The notes below the pieces were generated by a model. The model ran no database searches. It was not told where the DNA came from and saw only the letters and a list, made by a program, of their open reading frames with translations. Source: Saxidomus purpurata (taxonomy: Eukaryota > Mollusca > Bivalvia > Venerida > Veneridae). Taken from it: a DNA stretch of 64,000 nucleotides. Shown in pieces: positions 38,691 through 50,071 of the stretch (position 1 is the first letter of the stretch; each line of letters opens with the position of its first letter). The translations under genes were made by a program, and so were the position numbers. The stretch spans positions 25,832,529-25,896,528 of the forward strand of contig JAFMSR010000005.1 of the NCBI GenBank assembly GCA_022818135.1, given 5' to 3'.

Positions 38691-39485
38691 GTTACATATT
38701 AATTATGTCTCCCCACCTCGGGGGGAGACATATTGTTTTTGCCCTGTCCGTCAGTCCGTCCGTCCGTCAGTCCGTCAGTCCGTCCGTCCATTCTTCGTTT
38801 CCGGACGATAACTAGAGTTCCTTTTGACCTACAGCTCTCAAACTTCATAGGATGAATGGTCTTATTGAGCAGATGATCCCTATTGTTTTTGGGGTCAGTA
38901 GTTCAAAGGTCAAGGTCAGTGACCGTTGGTCAATTTCTCGTTTCCCCCGGATGATAACTAGAGTTCCTTTTGACCTACAGCCCTCAAACTTCATAGGATG
39001 ATTGGTCTTATAGAGCTGATGATCCCTATTGTTGTTTTGGGGTCGTAGGTCAAAGGTCAAGGTCACACTGACCGTTGGTCAATTTCTCGTTTCCGGATGA
39101 TAACTAGAGTTCCTTTAGACCTAAGACCTCAAACTTCATAGGATGATTGGTCTTATAGAGCAGATGACCCTATTGTTTTGGGTGGGGTCAGGATAAAAGG
39201 TCAAAGGTCACAGTGAGCCCCCACCGTTGGTCAATTTCTCATTTCCGGATGATAACTAGAGTTCCTTTTGACCTACAACCCTCAAACTGGGGGAGTCCGT
39301 CAGTCCGTCCGTCCATTCTTCGTTTCCGGACGATAACTAGAGTTCCTTTTGACCTACGCTCTCAAACTTCATAGGATGAATGGTCTTATTGAGCAGATGA
39401 TCCCTATTGTTTTTGGGGTCAGTAGTTCAAAGGTCAAGGTCACAGTGACCGTTGGTCAATTTCTCGTTTGTAACATATTTTAATT
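38691..39485 (+). repeat. Hairpin-led minisatellite, about 145-bp units, with GTCC leader
   Basis: The block starts with the inverted repeat 'atgtctccccacctcggggg' closing on 'gagacat', then GTCC/GTCA repeats. Four units of about 143-152 bp ('ataactagagttccttttga', 'aaggtcaaggtca') follow. The fourth is cut short, and a second GTCC leader plus a fifth unit follows at 39291. Near-direct repeats 'gttacatattaatt' (38691) and 'gtaacatattttaatt' (39470) flank the block and may be a target duplication. Confidence 0.8.
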
Positions 39486-39673
39486 GGAAGCTTAATAGAG
39501 AAGGCTTTACCCTTTATCATCTTGGAAAAACATTAAATATAGCAATTAACTCACTAGATATAAGTACGGTTAAAGTTGTGTATATATTTTAATGAGATTA
39601 TTACAAGAAAGTGGTAGCTTTTATTTGTTACTAAGATGATAATGACAATTAGATTGCGTGTACTGTATCAAAG

Positions 39674-40058
39674 GTGATGTGACTATTTTTTGTGTCCGCT
39701 CCATATCTCTTGTACCCCTTGAAGGATTTTAGAATAACTCACCACAAATGTTCACCATATTGAGACGATGTGCAGAGCGCATACGTGTAACGACCACCCT
39801 TTGTTCAAGGTCAAGGTCCAATTAGAGATAAAAGTCATGTGACTGTATTTCGTGTCTGAACGAAGTGTTCAGCAACTGTGATGAGATGTAACAGACACAT
39901 TCCCCACTCAACAATGGAATTTAATTATTTATCTTCACTTCTTCTCCACAATTATTTTATTTTAATATCCTGTCTCAGTATTACAATCATTGACAAACTG
40001 CCATTTGGGAGACATTTGTTTTTGTGACAAAAATAACCATCTAGTTTCTGTACAATTT
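39674..40058 (-). repeat. Antisense copy of the GACA-tailed bivalve repeat, disrupted
   Basis: The reverse complement gives 'gtccgctccatatctctt' and 'caaggtcaaggtc'-type units, and the leader 'actagatggttatttttgtc' at the far end. About 120 bp of unrelated AT-rich sequence sits between unit and leader. Confidence 0.6.
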
Positions 40059-40540
40059 GTCTGTATGAAAGTAACTAAAGCTGCACAATGATTAAAATAC
40101 TATCTGTCAGTAGTTGCATGCATGAAACGTTATCTTGACAGTGGTGTCGCTTTTGTGCTCACAGAGATATTCAACATTCATTCGTTTGAGCAGCTTTTTG
40201 AAATTCATTTTAAATGTACTGGTCGCTATTCGGAAAGTAGCAAATATTTTTTCAACAATCGTTTCCTCTTTTTCGAAGTATTCAACATCTGCACCTATGT
40301 GTGTGGGAACCCTTGCCATTATTGTGGGAACTCTAGTACTTTTCTCCAAACCATGAAACAGACCTGTCAACGATACTGTATATCTGAAATCAAAGCTTAT
40401 CTGGATTCATATGTATTTAGTACTGGAAAGTGGAAAGACAAAAGTCACAGGGAGTAAGGTCAGGGCAAAAGGGAGGGTGTGATAGCAATTGTCATTTAAA
40501 AGAAATTTTAATTTTCATTGTAGACGAAGCGGTTTTGGTA

Positions 40541-40628
40541 GGGGCGTTGTCATGCAGAAGAAGGGGCGTTGTCATGCAGAAGAAGGGGCGTTGTCATGCA
40601 GAGGAAGGAGCGTTGTCATGCAGAAGAA
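40541..40628 (+). repeat. 22-bp minisatellite, 4 copies
   Basis: Four consecutive units of ggggcgttgtcatgcagaag-aa at 40541, 40563, 40585 and 40607, with few substitutions. The open frames across it are artefacts. Confidence 0.95.
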
Positions 40629-40733
40629 ATGCGTTTTCTTGGCTACATGTACCCTTGGTCGGAACTGTTTGAGTTTTGACGGTGCCATGTAACATTTACT
40701 TCACTATAATAGTTGGCAGTAACTGTTCTGTAT

Positions 40734-41055
40734 TTTGGCATAAACTAAGTAAGTATCATCCCATGTGCATTCCGGAAGACAACTAGAATTACCTTACCAG
40801 CCGTAGGGCATATTTTAAGCTGTTACAAGGATGTAAAAATATCTCGTTTCCTCTGTTTTGACTGAGCTTTTGTCTCGTGTTCGGCATGATGCTTCAGTAA
40901 TAATACCTTTTGGCATAAAATAAGTTAGTATCATCCCATGTGCATCCCTTAAGACATCCAATATTGCCTAACCATCAATAGGAGACGTTTTAAACTTTTA
41001 CAGGGGTGAAGAACTAACTCCTTTCTACTGCTTTGACTGGGCTTTTGTGCTGCAT
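40734..41055 (+). repeat. Degenerate tandem duplication, about 177-bp period
   Basis: 'tttggcataaactaagtaag' and 'tatcatcccatgtgcattcc' at 40734 recur at 40912, and both copies extend to 'ctgctttgactgggcttttg'-like sequence. Confidence 0.8.
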
Positions 41056-42279
41056 CTACATTTTATCTTCAATGCAAATGTGGTCAGAAACGCATTTGCT
41101 CCCCTATCAAAGTTTGGGAAATGATCTTGACATGGTCACCGTATAACCACTTTGATAATTTGCCAGATGTCTACATTTAGCCTGCTCATACCAGCTTTGC
41201 CAATGCTAAAACTATCAGCTATACATAATTTTGTTTTGCTGTGTTTATATTGCCAGCTACGATACGTACATGTACTGGACGGTTAAGTTTTTATGAAACA
41301 CAAGTATCAGATCCTAAATGGTTGTTTCATCTCGTTTCATGTTTTGTTATTTATGTTGCAAAGCACAAATTACTAAGAATACAATGCCTTACCGAGAGTC
41401 ATGTGCACTGCTTAAGGCCAAACTATATGATAATGTTTTAATCAAATCTCATCGTCTTTCTTTTCGAACTGATACAAGTAATTGGAAACTCGGCTCATGT
41501 TTGGGTACAAAGTAAGTATGGTGAAATGTTTATTGCTATACATGTTGCACAGACTTAATCTATTTCGAAAGACATACCGTATGAGTCGGTAGTTGATGTC
41601 TGAACACGAGAAATTATTATAAATATGTCCTACATAAAACCAAAATCATAAAATGGGCAATAAACAGGAATGCCGCAGTCAGCAATTGCCAAGATTATGT
41701 ATTGCACTGGCTCCGAAACATAAATCGTACCGCATTTTTAAATCCTTTGCCAAGTTTTACACAGTCAATTGTTACATAAAATGAGATAACATATTTGGAA
41801 GAAGTATATAGACTGTAACTCCTTGTTTCGGAGTCAACCATTTTAAAATATATTTTAAGATCAAAAATTTAAATTGATGTTTCAGCGACGGCTTGTTATA
41901 TTTAGATAGTAAGAATTAGAAATGTAGGACTTAAACTACGACCCTTGTTTAGCCAGTGTATCATTCAATAACCTACTAAGGAGAATAAAACAAATTAGTG
42001 AAAATAACATTTAATGATGCATTCCAGTGAAACGCTACCATGACTTTCAATCGACAATGTCAACTCTATTTTTACCTCGAATTTTACGAAATCACGTTCG
42101 ATTTGATGGTGGTTAATGACAGCACAATCTGTTAATGTTTGCAGATATTTAAACAATTGCTTTATGTCCATCGTTTACTTTGACATTGGTCTCTGAAGGT
42201 CAAGTGTGTTTACTTATTTAAACGATCTCATTCCGTCGACCTTGACTCAGCTTACAGAAACCAGTTAAACAGTGCACCT
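41056..42279. other. AT-rich DNA with faint homology to the 32-kb region
   Basis: About 41640-41760 ('gccgcagtcagcaattgcca', 'tattgcactggctcc') weakly resembles 32360-32410, consistent with an old larger duplication of the 32-34.6 kb block. There is no supported gene. Confidence 0.35.
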
Positions 42280-42840
42280 CAATGACCCTCAGCATGCAGC
42301 AGACGTCATATGATACTTGTCTTTGATTGCTTTCGCGTTCCTATTGGCATTAATTCAAGGAACAGACATAGTAATTGGCTTTTAGTCTCATGTCAATACT
42401 TCTATGTCAATATTGATACACCTTTGACAAATGCAATCAGCTCGGCGATATATGAAAATGAAAGTTTGAAAGCTGACAGCATTTTAAAAAACAACGTCCG
42501 CGGGCTAAGAGGGTTTTGTATTGATCAATAGAGGAGCATGTGGCTTTAGACATCTTCAATTATGATATTATAATACTGATCTCTGTGCCATTAAAAATAT
42601 GATTTTTTGCCTTGTACAATTTAAAAAATGTTCGATCTCAACTGTTTTCGGGCTGATCGATTTTTTGTCGTAATAACTAAATATACTTAGTTTGTATCCA
42701 TATTCTATTTATTTCGTTTTGGTCAGTTAAGTAATCAACTATATTTGGGGGCTAAACGTGTTCTTGCACACTAGAAACATCATTCTTACAGAAAGGTAGC
42801 TTATGTGTCATCTACAAAGTATCAGACCTAAAACGCATGA
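42280..42840 (+). repeat. Local duplicated block (partner of 33672-34600)
   Basis: See 33672-34600. The two halves of the block are closer together here because the short transposon is absent. The frame at 42310-42531 is not conserved in the partner. Confidence 0.6.
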
Positions 42841-43109
42841 TTTATGAATTAATATCCGTTCCAGCGGTGTTCATAGTCTACTAAACAATGATTTGGAGAT
42901 ATGATTCGCAGTAATTAACCACGAAGACCGGAAGCCTGAGTGGTTTCTAACTGCGCATCAGAAAGACAAAGAATTGTTTTTTAGTAGACGGTAACAATTT
43001 CGATTCTTACATGATCAGATATTATACATATATATTAAGGTGAATAAATGCAAAGCGTTATTGTACGCGTATATTTATGAAACGTCATACAGAATAATAT
43101 GACGTCATT
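42841..43109. other. Non-coding DNA upstream of the transposase remnant
   Basis: No inverted repeat matching the other side of the transposase was found. Confidence 0.3.
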
Positions 43110-43139
43110 TTGTGGCATATAGGTGTTCGCGTTGTTTAT

Positions 43140-43812
43140 AGCATAATTGTCACGCAACCTATGGACCAAGGTGTTATTCGAAACTTGAAAGTTTATTACA
43201 GAAAACAGGTTGTTACGAGAAAGATACGAGCTCTAGAAAATGGAACTGAAATGTGTATCACTATCTTGGATGCGTTGCGGATGGTACACAAAGCCTGGGG
43301 GGTGTTACCCAGGCAACTATTGCAAACTGTTATGGGCATGCTGGATTCAAAGCTGGAGCCGATCTCGAACCCGCGCCATTACCAGAGTCGGAGTCCGACG
43401 AAATTGATGACGATATCTCTCTAGCTCAGTTGTCGCGTCTTATCAGGGGTGCTACCATGGAACAGTATGTAAATGTAGATAACCAGGTGCCAACATGTGA
43501 TGAAGTTAGTGACAGTATGATTGTAAATAACATTATTTCTTCGCGCAGCGGCGAGGAACTGAGTGACGACGAAGAGGAAATCGTCGAGGATCCTCAGCCT
43601 CGCCCTACATGTACAATTGAGTCCGCCTTGAAAGCGTGTGACATTCTTTCAAAGTTCCTAGAAACATGTGACAATGCCGAGAGTCTTATTGCTGACGTTC
43701 CTATAGGGTTAATAATTTTGTAACAAACGCTCATTTACACAAACAGTTCACGATGCAGCCTAGCCTCACGCACTTTTTTAAGACATTAGACACTAGCCAG
43801 TCCGAGAGATGT
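43140..43812 (+). pseudogene. Tigger/pogo-like DDE transposase, C-terminal remnant
   Basis: The first frame contains the block QPMDQGVIRNLKVYYRK, the conserved neighbourhood of the last catalytic Asp of Tigger/pogo transposases (Asp codon 43164-43166). ILDALRMVHKAW follows. After a one-base shift in a run of six G (43297-43302), the second frame continues with TQATIANCYGHAGF, then an acidic low-complexity tail (about residues 45-115 of that frame, rich in Asp/Glu), and stops at 43723. A third frame encodes a C-terminal THFFKTLD-type end at about 43753-43812. The N-terminal DNA-binding domains and the first two catalytic Asp are absent. It is a DNA-transposon fossil, or the end of a domesticated TIGD-like gene broken by frameshifts. 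Confidence 0.75.
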
Positions 43813-45439
43813 TAGTATGATAATGATTTTCGGTAGTTCATGATGTCATTGTTAAGTGTGTCATTATGTTTTTATGAGCGTGTTATTATGTTCTTATGTA
43901 TATCGACCCGACTCGAAAGTACGCATCGGGCGAAAGTGAGAGTAGAATACTTTTTTGTTTGTGTTCGCATTGTTTATGGCATGATACAACATATTTTTTC
44001 AACTCTTTGCAAATAGACACAAAAGCGTAAGTCAGGTTAGAAACGATTATAAAGTGCATCTGCCAAGACAATCAATCGGGCATGTGTACTGAAAATTAGG
44101 AGTAATGATATAGTACCCGGAGTCTAAACTGGCTATATGCAGATAGAACGAACTGAATGGATAAATTACAGTCATTTATTCGAATGCACCTGTAAGTAGT
44201 TACAGAAACGTCTCAATACTTCATATTATTTCTGTGCTTGGCACATTTGTGTACATTACTGAAGCATATTTTGCTAGAATTTATTTTAGACTACATGGCA
44301 TGAACGTTTGCTCCCAGGTGCTAAAATCCATATTCGAAAAGATATAAACCGGCATATCAACACACTATTGTAAAATGGATAATACATGCATCCTCCTGGC
44401 TCATCGTCTGCCGTAGGTACCTAAGTACCATTCTTTGCCATTTTTAAATAGCTGCTGCTGTACATATACTAGGCCAAGTTTGGTGTCACTGTTCCCGTCG
44501 TCAGGCAGGGCCGCGGCGGCTTCCAGACAAAACCTAGTTTCCGCCGCCGTAGCAGAAAAAACTGTCAAACTAATACGCTCTTGCAAAGATACACAAGTTT
44601 TGTACATATAGTAAACATCTCACTTGGACTGTATATATATATTTATAGGAGAAACACTAAGTTTACAACATCATTTATTATAGTTAATCACGTCATTTGC
44701 CTGAAAATAAACATGCAGCAAAGGTTTCGTACTCCGTAGCTCCAGCTGCTTTAGAAATGATACACGGTGACCATATGACTGTCTGAGAAGGTGCTATTTA
44801 TCGGCAAATGGAAAACCTTGGTTGCTGAAATAAAAGTTGCATCGGTAAATAAGACAGAAACAGAATAAATGTCTTGAAACAAAATGCTTAGCTATTAAAA
44901 GAAATTACAGCACGACATGACCAAAAACTGTTGTTATTTTTGTACTTCCGGACACTCAAGCCTGCTTATTTTCCTCGACCAAAACACAAACTTTGTAGAA
45001 CATCCAGTTGTCAATGCATTAACATGTTTCTTATTTCAGCTTAAGACTATAAATGTGTACAAACCTCTTGGGAAATCATTGTGCCCCCATCTATCACAAT
45101 GAGATACATGTCTTGTTCTTCTGTTATGAATTAAATCTTTTTTTTACTTAACTCTTATGCAGTGTTTTTCATTCTTAGAGCAGCTACAAGGCTCAGATAT
45201 GACAGAAATTAAAAGGTACTCAAATCATATCATTGTCAACATATGTGTGGTACTACAATGTATATGTGTGTAATAATTAATTATTTTAAGTTTTATGCGC
45301 CACGTGTTTTGTCCATGCTTGTATCAGTCACATCCATCAAATCTGTCGAATTGCTTCAAATTTCGTACTGTTGACTGCAGCTTCTAGCTTTTAAATGCCG
45401 ATTGTAAAATAAGGCCGTAGAGAAATCAGCCATAAAGAA
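43813..45439. other. Mostly non-coding; small GC-rich patch near 44480-44560
   Basis: The patch gives a minus-strand open frame (44401-44607) with AETRFCLEAAAALPDDGNSD. The family is not recognised. The rest is AT-rich. Confidence 0.35.
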
Positions 45440-45800
45440 AAGGTTTCATGAAAAACCTTTCTGGGGCTTAGGAATTATAATCTGGTGACCTTTGAATGTT
45501 AGGTGTGACCTTGACTTTGAGCCAATTGTGGCTGAAAAATGGCAAACCACACATCCTGTCCCTTAGATTAACATTCACCTAAGTTTCAAGAAAATCCTCA
45601 AAGATTTTGTATATATTGAAACATTACCTATGACCGTAAATAAGTAATTGACCTTTTTCATCATAATGAGATGAATATTTGACCCAATTTTGATGTAATT
45701 CCTTCCAAGGGTTAAGAAGACATAGTCTTGTGACCTTTTAGCCTTAAATATAACCTTGACTTTAAGCAAAGTGTGGTGGCGGTGTAAAAGTAAGTCTACC
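45440..45800 (+). repeat. Degenerate 'gtgaccttgactttgagcca' repeat
   Basis: Two diverged units share 'ggtgtgaccttgactttgag' / 'ataaccttgactttaagc' and 'tttcaagaaaatcctc', the signature of the bivalve repeat seen at 35318. There is no GACA tail. Confidence 0.6.
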
Positions 45801-46997
45801 AACACTACATTCAATTAAACAAGCTTTATCCAGATTTATACATTTCTACTTTAAGCAAATTCTTTACCGGAAAATTAAAACTACATTTTTTATTTGAAAA
45901 CGGATAGCATTGTAGGACTCTCTCTTTCAAATAGATGGTTACCATTTTTGTATTTCGATATTTTAAATGTAAATTCGCGCTATATCTTTTCATCATTTAC
46001 GATATTTCTTTTAATATTTGTCGACGGAAGCTCTAAATTTGCCAGATTAGTGAAGGGATATCTTCAAAACGGCTTCTGACACAAATGTATTTCTCTCTAC
46101 GAAACACGCTTTTTTATGTTCCTCTATTTTAAGCTGAACTCTTTAAAGGTTACGTTTTCGCATATTGTTGTTTTTTTCTGCATGTAGTCAACCAATAAAT
46201 AGCAAAACGTCTCCCGATATGACGTCCACGTAATAACTAGCATGTTAGCTGGAAACTAAATTAAACAATTCCTTTTCATCAGAAGTCAAGAAAATTATTT
46301 AGAATACTTGCCTCTGCAAATACACGCCTATCACAGAAGCTGAACCATTTGCTAAACAATGCAAAATAATAAATAATAAATAAAAAAGAAGCCGTGAGAT
46401 ATTTCTCCTTCCATAGGCAATGTCACAAATATTTCCATTCTAGGTGTTCATGGTATTTCTTGGTGTATTTTCGTCAATTTTCGTGTTTTTTTTTATTTCT
46501 CAGTCTATGTAGATAACGAAACGATCTAACTTCCATAAATGCAATGTCGAACCATTTTCCATCTGAAAAAAAAAAATTCTAATATTTTTGCTAAAAATAT
46601 GAAACAAAAACCCAAACCTGCAGGGCCACCACTTTTCAAACAAAGACTACGGTTGCCTTTGCCAGCGAAAACGACCGATTTTGTAAGCGTTATGGAATCC
46701 TAAAGTTTAAAGCATTTTTATCAAATAAGATAGAGGGGTCACTCGGGTGGTGACATGTGCACCAGAAAACAAACTTAATCATTGTTACTCTTATCAGAAA
46801 TGTTACTCGAATTATTGACTGTTTTTCACTTGCCGAGAAAGTATAATTACATAATTACATTAGTTTGGCGGCAACAACATATAACGTTGGTAGATATGAG
46901 TTATTTACTTACTTAAATTATAAACCCATTCAAGAAAGACTGAAAACACAAGAGTAGTTTATTGACCTGTCTCATTCGGCATTACCGAATTGTACAC
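45801..46997. other. AT-rich non-coding DNA
   Basis: Nothing recognised. The frame at 45894-46079 shows no motif. Confidence 0.35.
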
Positions 46998-48080
46998 TTT
47001 TTGTGTCGCCATTTCGGAGAAAAGGCGATACATAGGGATCGCTTTGTCCGTCGGTCCGTCCGTCCGTCCGTCACACAAACTTAACGTTGGCTATAACTTT
47101 GCCATTTCTTAAGATTTCTTCATCAAACTTTACAGTTGTATTGCTTATGACAATAGGGTCATGATGCCGCCAAATTGTGTAGGTCAAGGTCATATTTGAC
47201 AGAGTTATGCCCCTTTTTGTACTTAGATTTTGTCACGAAAACTTAACGTTGGCTATAACTTTGCCATTTCTGAAGTTTTCTTCATCAAACTTTCACATTG
47301 TATTGCTTATGACATAAGGGTCATGATGCCGCCAAATTGTGTAGGTCAAGGTCATATTTGACAGAGTTATGCCCCTTTTTATACTTAGATTTTTGCTATA
47401 ACTTTGCTATTTCTTAAGATTTCTTTATCAAACTTTCAAATTGTATTGCTTATGTCAAAAGGGTTGTGATGCCACCAAATTTTGTAGGTCAAGGTCATAT
47501 TTGACAGAGTTATGCCCCTTTTTGTACTTAGATTTTGTTACGAAAACTTAACGTTGGCTATAACTTTGCCATTTCTTAAGGTTTCTTCATCAAACTTTCA
47601 AATTGCATTGCTTATGACATAAGGGTCATGATGCCGCCAAAGTTTGTTGGTCAAGGTCATATTTGACAGAGTTATGCCCCTTTATATACTTAGATTTTTG
47701 CTAAAACTTTGCCATTTCTTAAGATTTCTTTATCAAACTTTCAAATTATATTGCTTATGTCAAAAGGGTTGTGATGCCGCCATATTTTGTAGGTCAAGGT
47801 CTTATTTGACAGAGTTATACCCCTTTTTGTACTTAGATTTTGTCACGAAAACTTAATGTTGGCTATAACTTTGCCATTTCTTTAGATTTCTTCATCAAAC
47901 TTTCAAATTGTATTGCTTATGACATAAGGGTCATGATGCCGCCAAAGTTTGTAGGTCAAGGTCATATTTGACAGAGTTATGCCCCTTTTTACACTTAGAT
48001 TTTGTCACAAAATTGTTGGTTATTCTGACAAAGCATAAGAGGGCGACACAAGTGTTCTACTGAACACCCATCTAGTCTTT
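46998..48080 (+). repeat. Satellite block with alternating 162/145-bp monomers
   Basis: Preceded by a hairpin-like 'gtgtcgcc...ggcgatac' leader and GTCC repeats (47047-47075). Monomers carry 'ggctataactttgccatttc' and 'aggtcaaggtcatatttgac'. Monomer starts at 47089, 47251, 47395, 47556, 47700 and 47861 give spacings of 162, 144, 161, 144 and 161. Long monomers contain 'gtcacgaaaacttaacgt' and 'gacataagggtcatgatg'. Short ones lack the former and read 'gtcaaaagggttgtgatg'. The block ends with 'ggcgacacaagtgttct'. The frame at 47644-47856 is a by-product. Confidence 0.9.
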
Positions 48081-48404
48081 AAATGACCGAATGTTTTACA
48101 GGACTTGCATAGACGGATTCGTTGATAAGACCAACAGCATGTTTAACTATTCTCCCTTTGTATCGCACAGGGGCAGTTCTAACTACATTTATTCATAAAA
48201 TCTAACTTAACATCACAATAACATACATTACTTTATAAGTTATTTCAAGTTGTATAAACTATTTATTAACAAAAATCAAAACATTTCCGATCACGAAGAC
48301 CGTAATGTGAGCCACATTTTAAACATGTCGGACACAGGTGTTGCTTCGCAACCGATATATTAATACAATACGTAATAGAATGCAAATGTTTATTAATAGT
48401 TAGT
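48081..48404. other. Non-coding DNA
   Basis: Nothing recognised between the satellite and the partial gene copy. Confidence 0.3.
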
Positions 48405-48685
48405 TTATTTTGCAACAGAATGGATTTCTAAGAACGGTAAAGGAAATTCTTTATGAATATAATGCCAAGGAGGAGGACCCGGACCGGGGGCAGAAGACGG
48501 GACAAATGCCCTGTACAAGATTCTCCACCAATGGCTGAAAGAAATCCCCCAGCGATTCTTCCAATGACAGCGCCAATTAAAACCCCTACAGATCCCCCAC
48601 AAGCCCCGATCGCTGCACCCAGTTCGGCTCCGGCATATCCTCCAGCAATATAATGTAACTTAAATGGCATAGATAAATTATACAA
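48405..48685 (-). pseudogene. Partial copy of the glycine-zipper ORF
   Basis: 48469-48646 is homologous to 49606-49795 of the third cassette ORF. Here the frame reads through the position of the premature stop in the larger copy (Tyr instead of stop) and keeps the base missing there, giving GAELGAAIGACGG followed by a long Gly/Ala/Ile stretch. A 13-bp deletion after GGES then shifts the frame. Sequence before and after the block is unrelated, so both gene ends are missing. Each copy keeps information the other has lost. No promoter or start is credible. Could also be a captured duplicate exon. Confidence 0.65.
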
Positions 48686-48972
48686 AATATAACACCTGGT
48701 GTTATTTTTATTGAATTAATACAGCTGTATGCACTAATTTACATTTTGAAAAATCCATTAAGTGTGATTTTCATCTTGTCATTTAATTTTTTCTTATTTT
48801 ATTGAATGTATTAATGAAGGAGTTTAGTTTACGGGCATTGGTTTTGATTTGAAGAAAGTTCATGCCCCGGAGGCCTCGAAAGTAGAAAAATTACGTTTAT
48901 TAAAATTAAATTTGGCGAAACTATACATAGACTCGCGTCCATGGATCAAATTTATTTTGCATTCCATTACTC

Positions 48973-49007
<35 letters not shown>

Positions 49008-49394
49008 GGGTCAAAATGTAGCATCTTAAGGAGTGTTCACTGGGTAATCGTCGGACAACAGGCGATCATAATAGCTTTGTCCTATACAGTATTATAAAAA
49101 GATAAAAACGTTTCACAGTGATTTGTTTTATTCAATAAACTAGATACAAACACATCTACGCTTTCAAAAGTTAAATTGAAACAGCAAGTTTGTAGCAGTA
49201 CAGCATTTAAGAGCAAAGTTTACGAGACGTATTTTTGTAGCAAAAACTAGTTATTCATAACGTTTTCATGGTCGATAGTCATAATCAATCAACGACTATA
49301 TGTGAACTTCATCATTTAATGTTTTAAGCAACGATATATAAGTTATCTTCTTTTAGTTCAAACAAAGTGCATCTTAATGTCCGATAAACACCAA
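48686..49394. other. AT-rich DNA with a (GAT)n microsatellite
   Basis: 48974-49002 is a perfect run of GAT triplets, and the poly-Asp frame over it (48849-49097) is an artefact. Otherwise nothing recognised. Confidence 0.45.
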
Positions 49395-49400
49395 TTTATT
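49395..49400 (-). terminator. Polyadenylation signal candidate
   Basis: AATAAA on the minus strand, about 52 bp after the stop of the third cassette ORF. The position is plausible, but the hexamer is common in AT-rich DNA. Confidence 0.35.
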
Positions 49401-49451
49401 AGTAAGAAAACATGTTTAATGTAATAATATACAGAAAAAGCAAATAAAATT

Positions 49452-50056
49452 CTAAAGCCGCCAAAGTTTTGGTTGTCCGATAACCGCTTTTACTGGTAAT
49501 GCCGGTGGGCCGAGCTTCGGAACACCTCTTATGTTTGGCTGACCTTCGACTGTTACACAGCCAATGGATGGTTGACCGTACAGTACCGGATTAACATCAA
49601 ACGGAGGAGGAGGACCCGGATCGTGGGCAGAAGACGGGACAAATGCCCTGTACAAGATATTAATCAAAGATTCTCCACCAAAGGCTGAAAGAAATCCCCC
49701 AGCGATTCCTCCAATGACAGCGCCAATAAAACCCCTACAGGTCCCCCACAAGCCCCGATCGCTGCACCTAGTTCTGCTCCGGCCTATCCTCCAGCTACTC
49801 CAAATCCTAACGACACAGCGGTTTTAACAGCTTCTAGGGTTGGATTTGCCGCCTCGCATAAATTATATGTAGAAATCCCTATCGTTACCAATATGGCGAC
49901 AATGCCGGCTCGACCAAACCATTTGCTAAGAGCGTTTACTTTTGGATTCGTCCTACCAGAAGCCTCAGGGATTGTTTTCATTATCTTTTGTTGTTCTGCT
50001 ACTCCAAGAGTTGCATAAGTAGCTGATCTTAATCCGGTTGTTTCTAAAACTTTCAT
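49452..50056 (-). pseudogene. Cassette ORF 3: glycine-zipper-like membrane protein, broken
   Basis: The ATG is at 50056, only 15 bp after the stop of ORF 2. Unbroken, it would encode about 200 residues. Visible parts in order: a polar N-terminus (MKVLETTGLRS), a probable membrane segment at residues about 50-66 (GIVAILVTIGIS), a second hydrophobic stretch from about residue 78 with repeated small-residue spacing (GAELGAAIGACGG, later GAVIGGIAGGFLSA), and a Pro-rich C-terminus. A TAG at 49784-49786 ends the first part after 90 residues. A one-base loss near 49727 separates it from the second part (49452-49751). Glycine-zipper segments occur in membrane-inserting and pore-related proteins and in some phage and viral structural proteins, so function is open. 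The partial copy at 48405-48685 shows both breaks are secondary. Confidence 0.65.
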
Positions 50057-50071
50057 CGTGTATTTCTGTAC

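Noticed and set aside
40107..40457. Overlapping open frames on both strands
   Set aside because: Three frames are open over the same 260 bp, none has a motif or a better composition, and no repeat or splice evidence picks one. Left uncalled, although the minus frame looks the most protein-like.
48849..49097. Poly-Asp ORF
   Set aside because: Translation of a GAT microsatellite with no other protein-like sequence.
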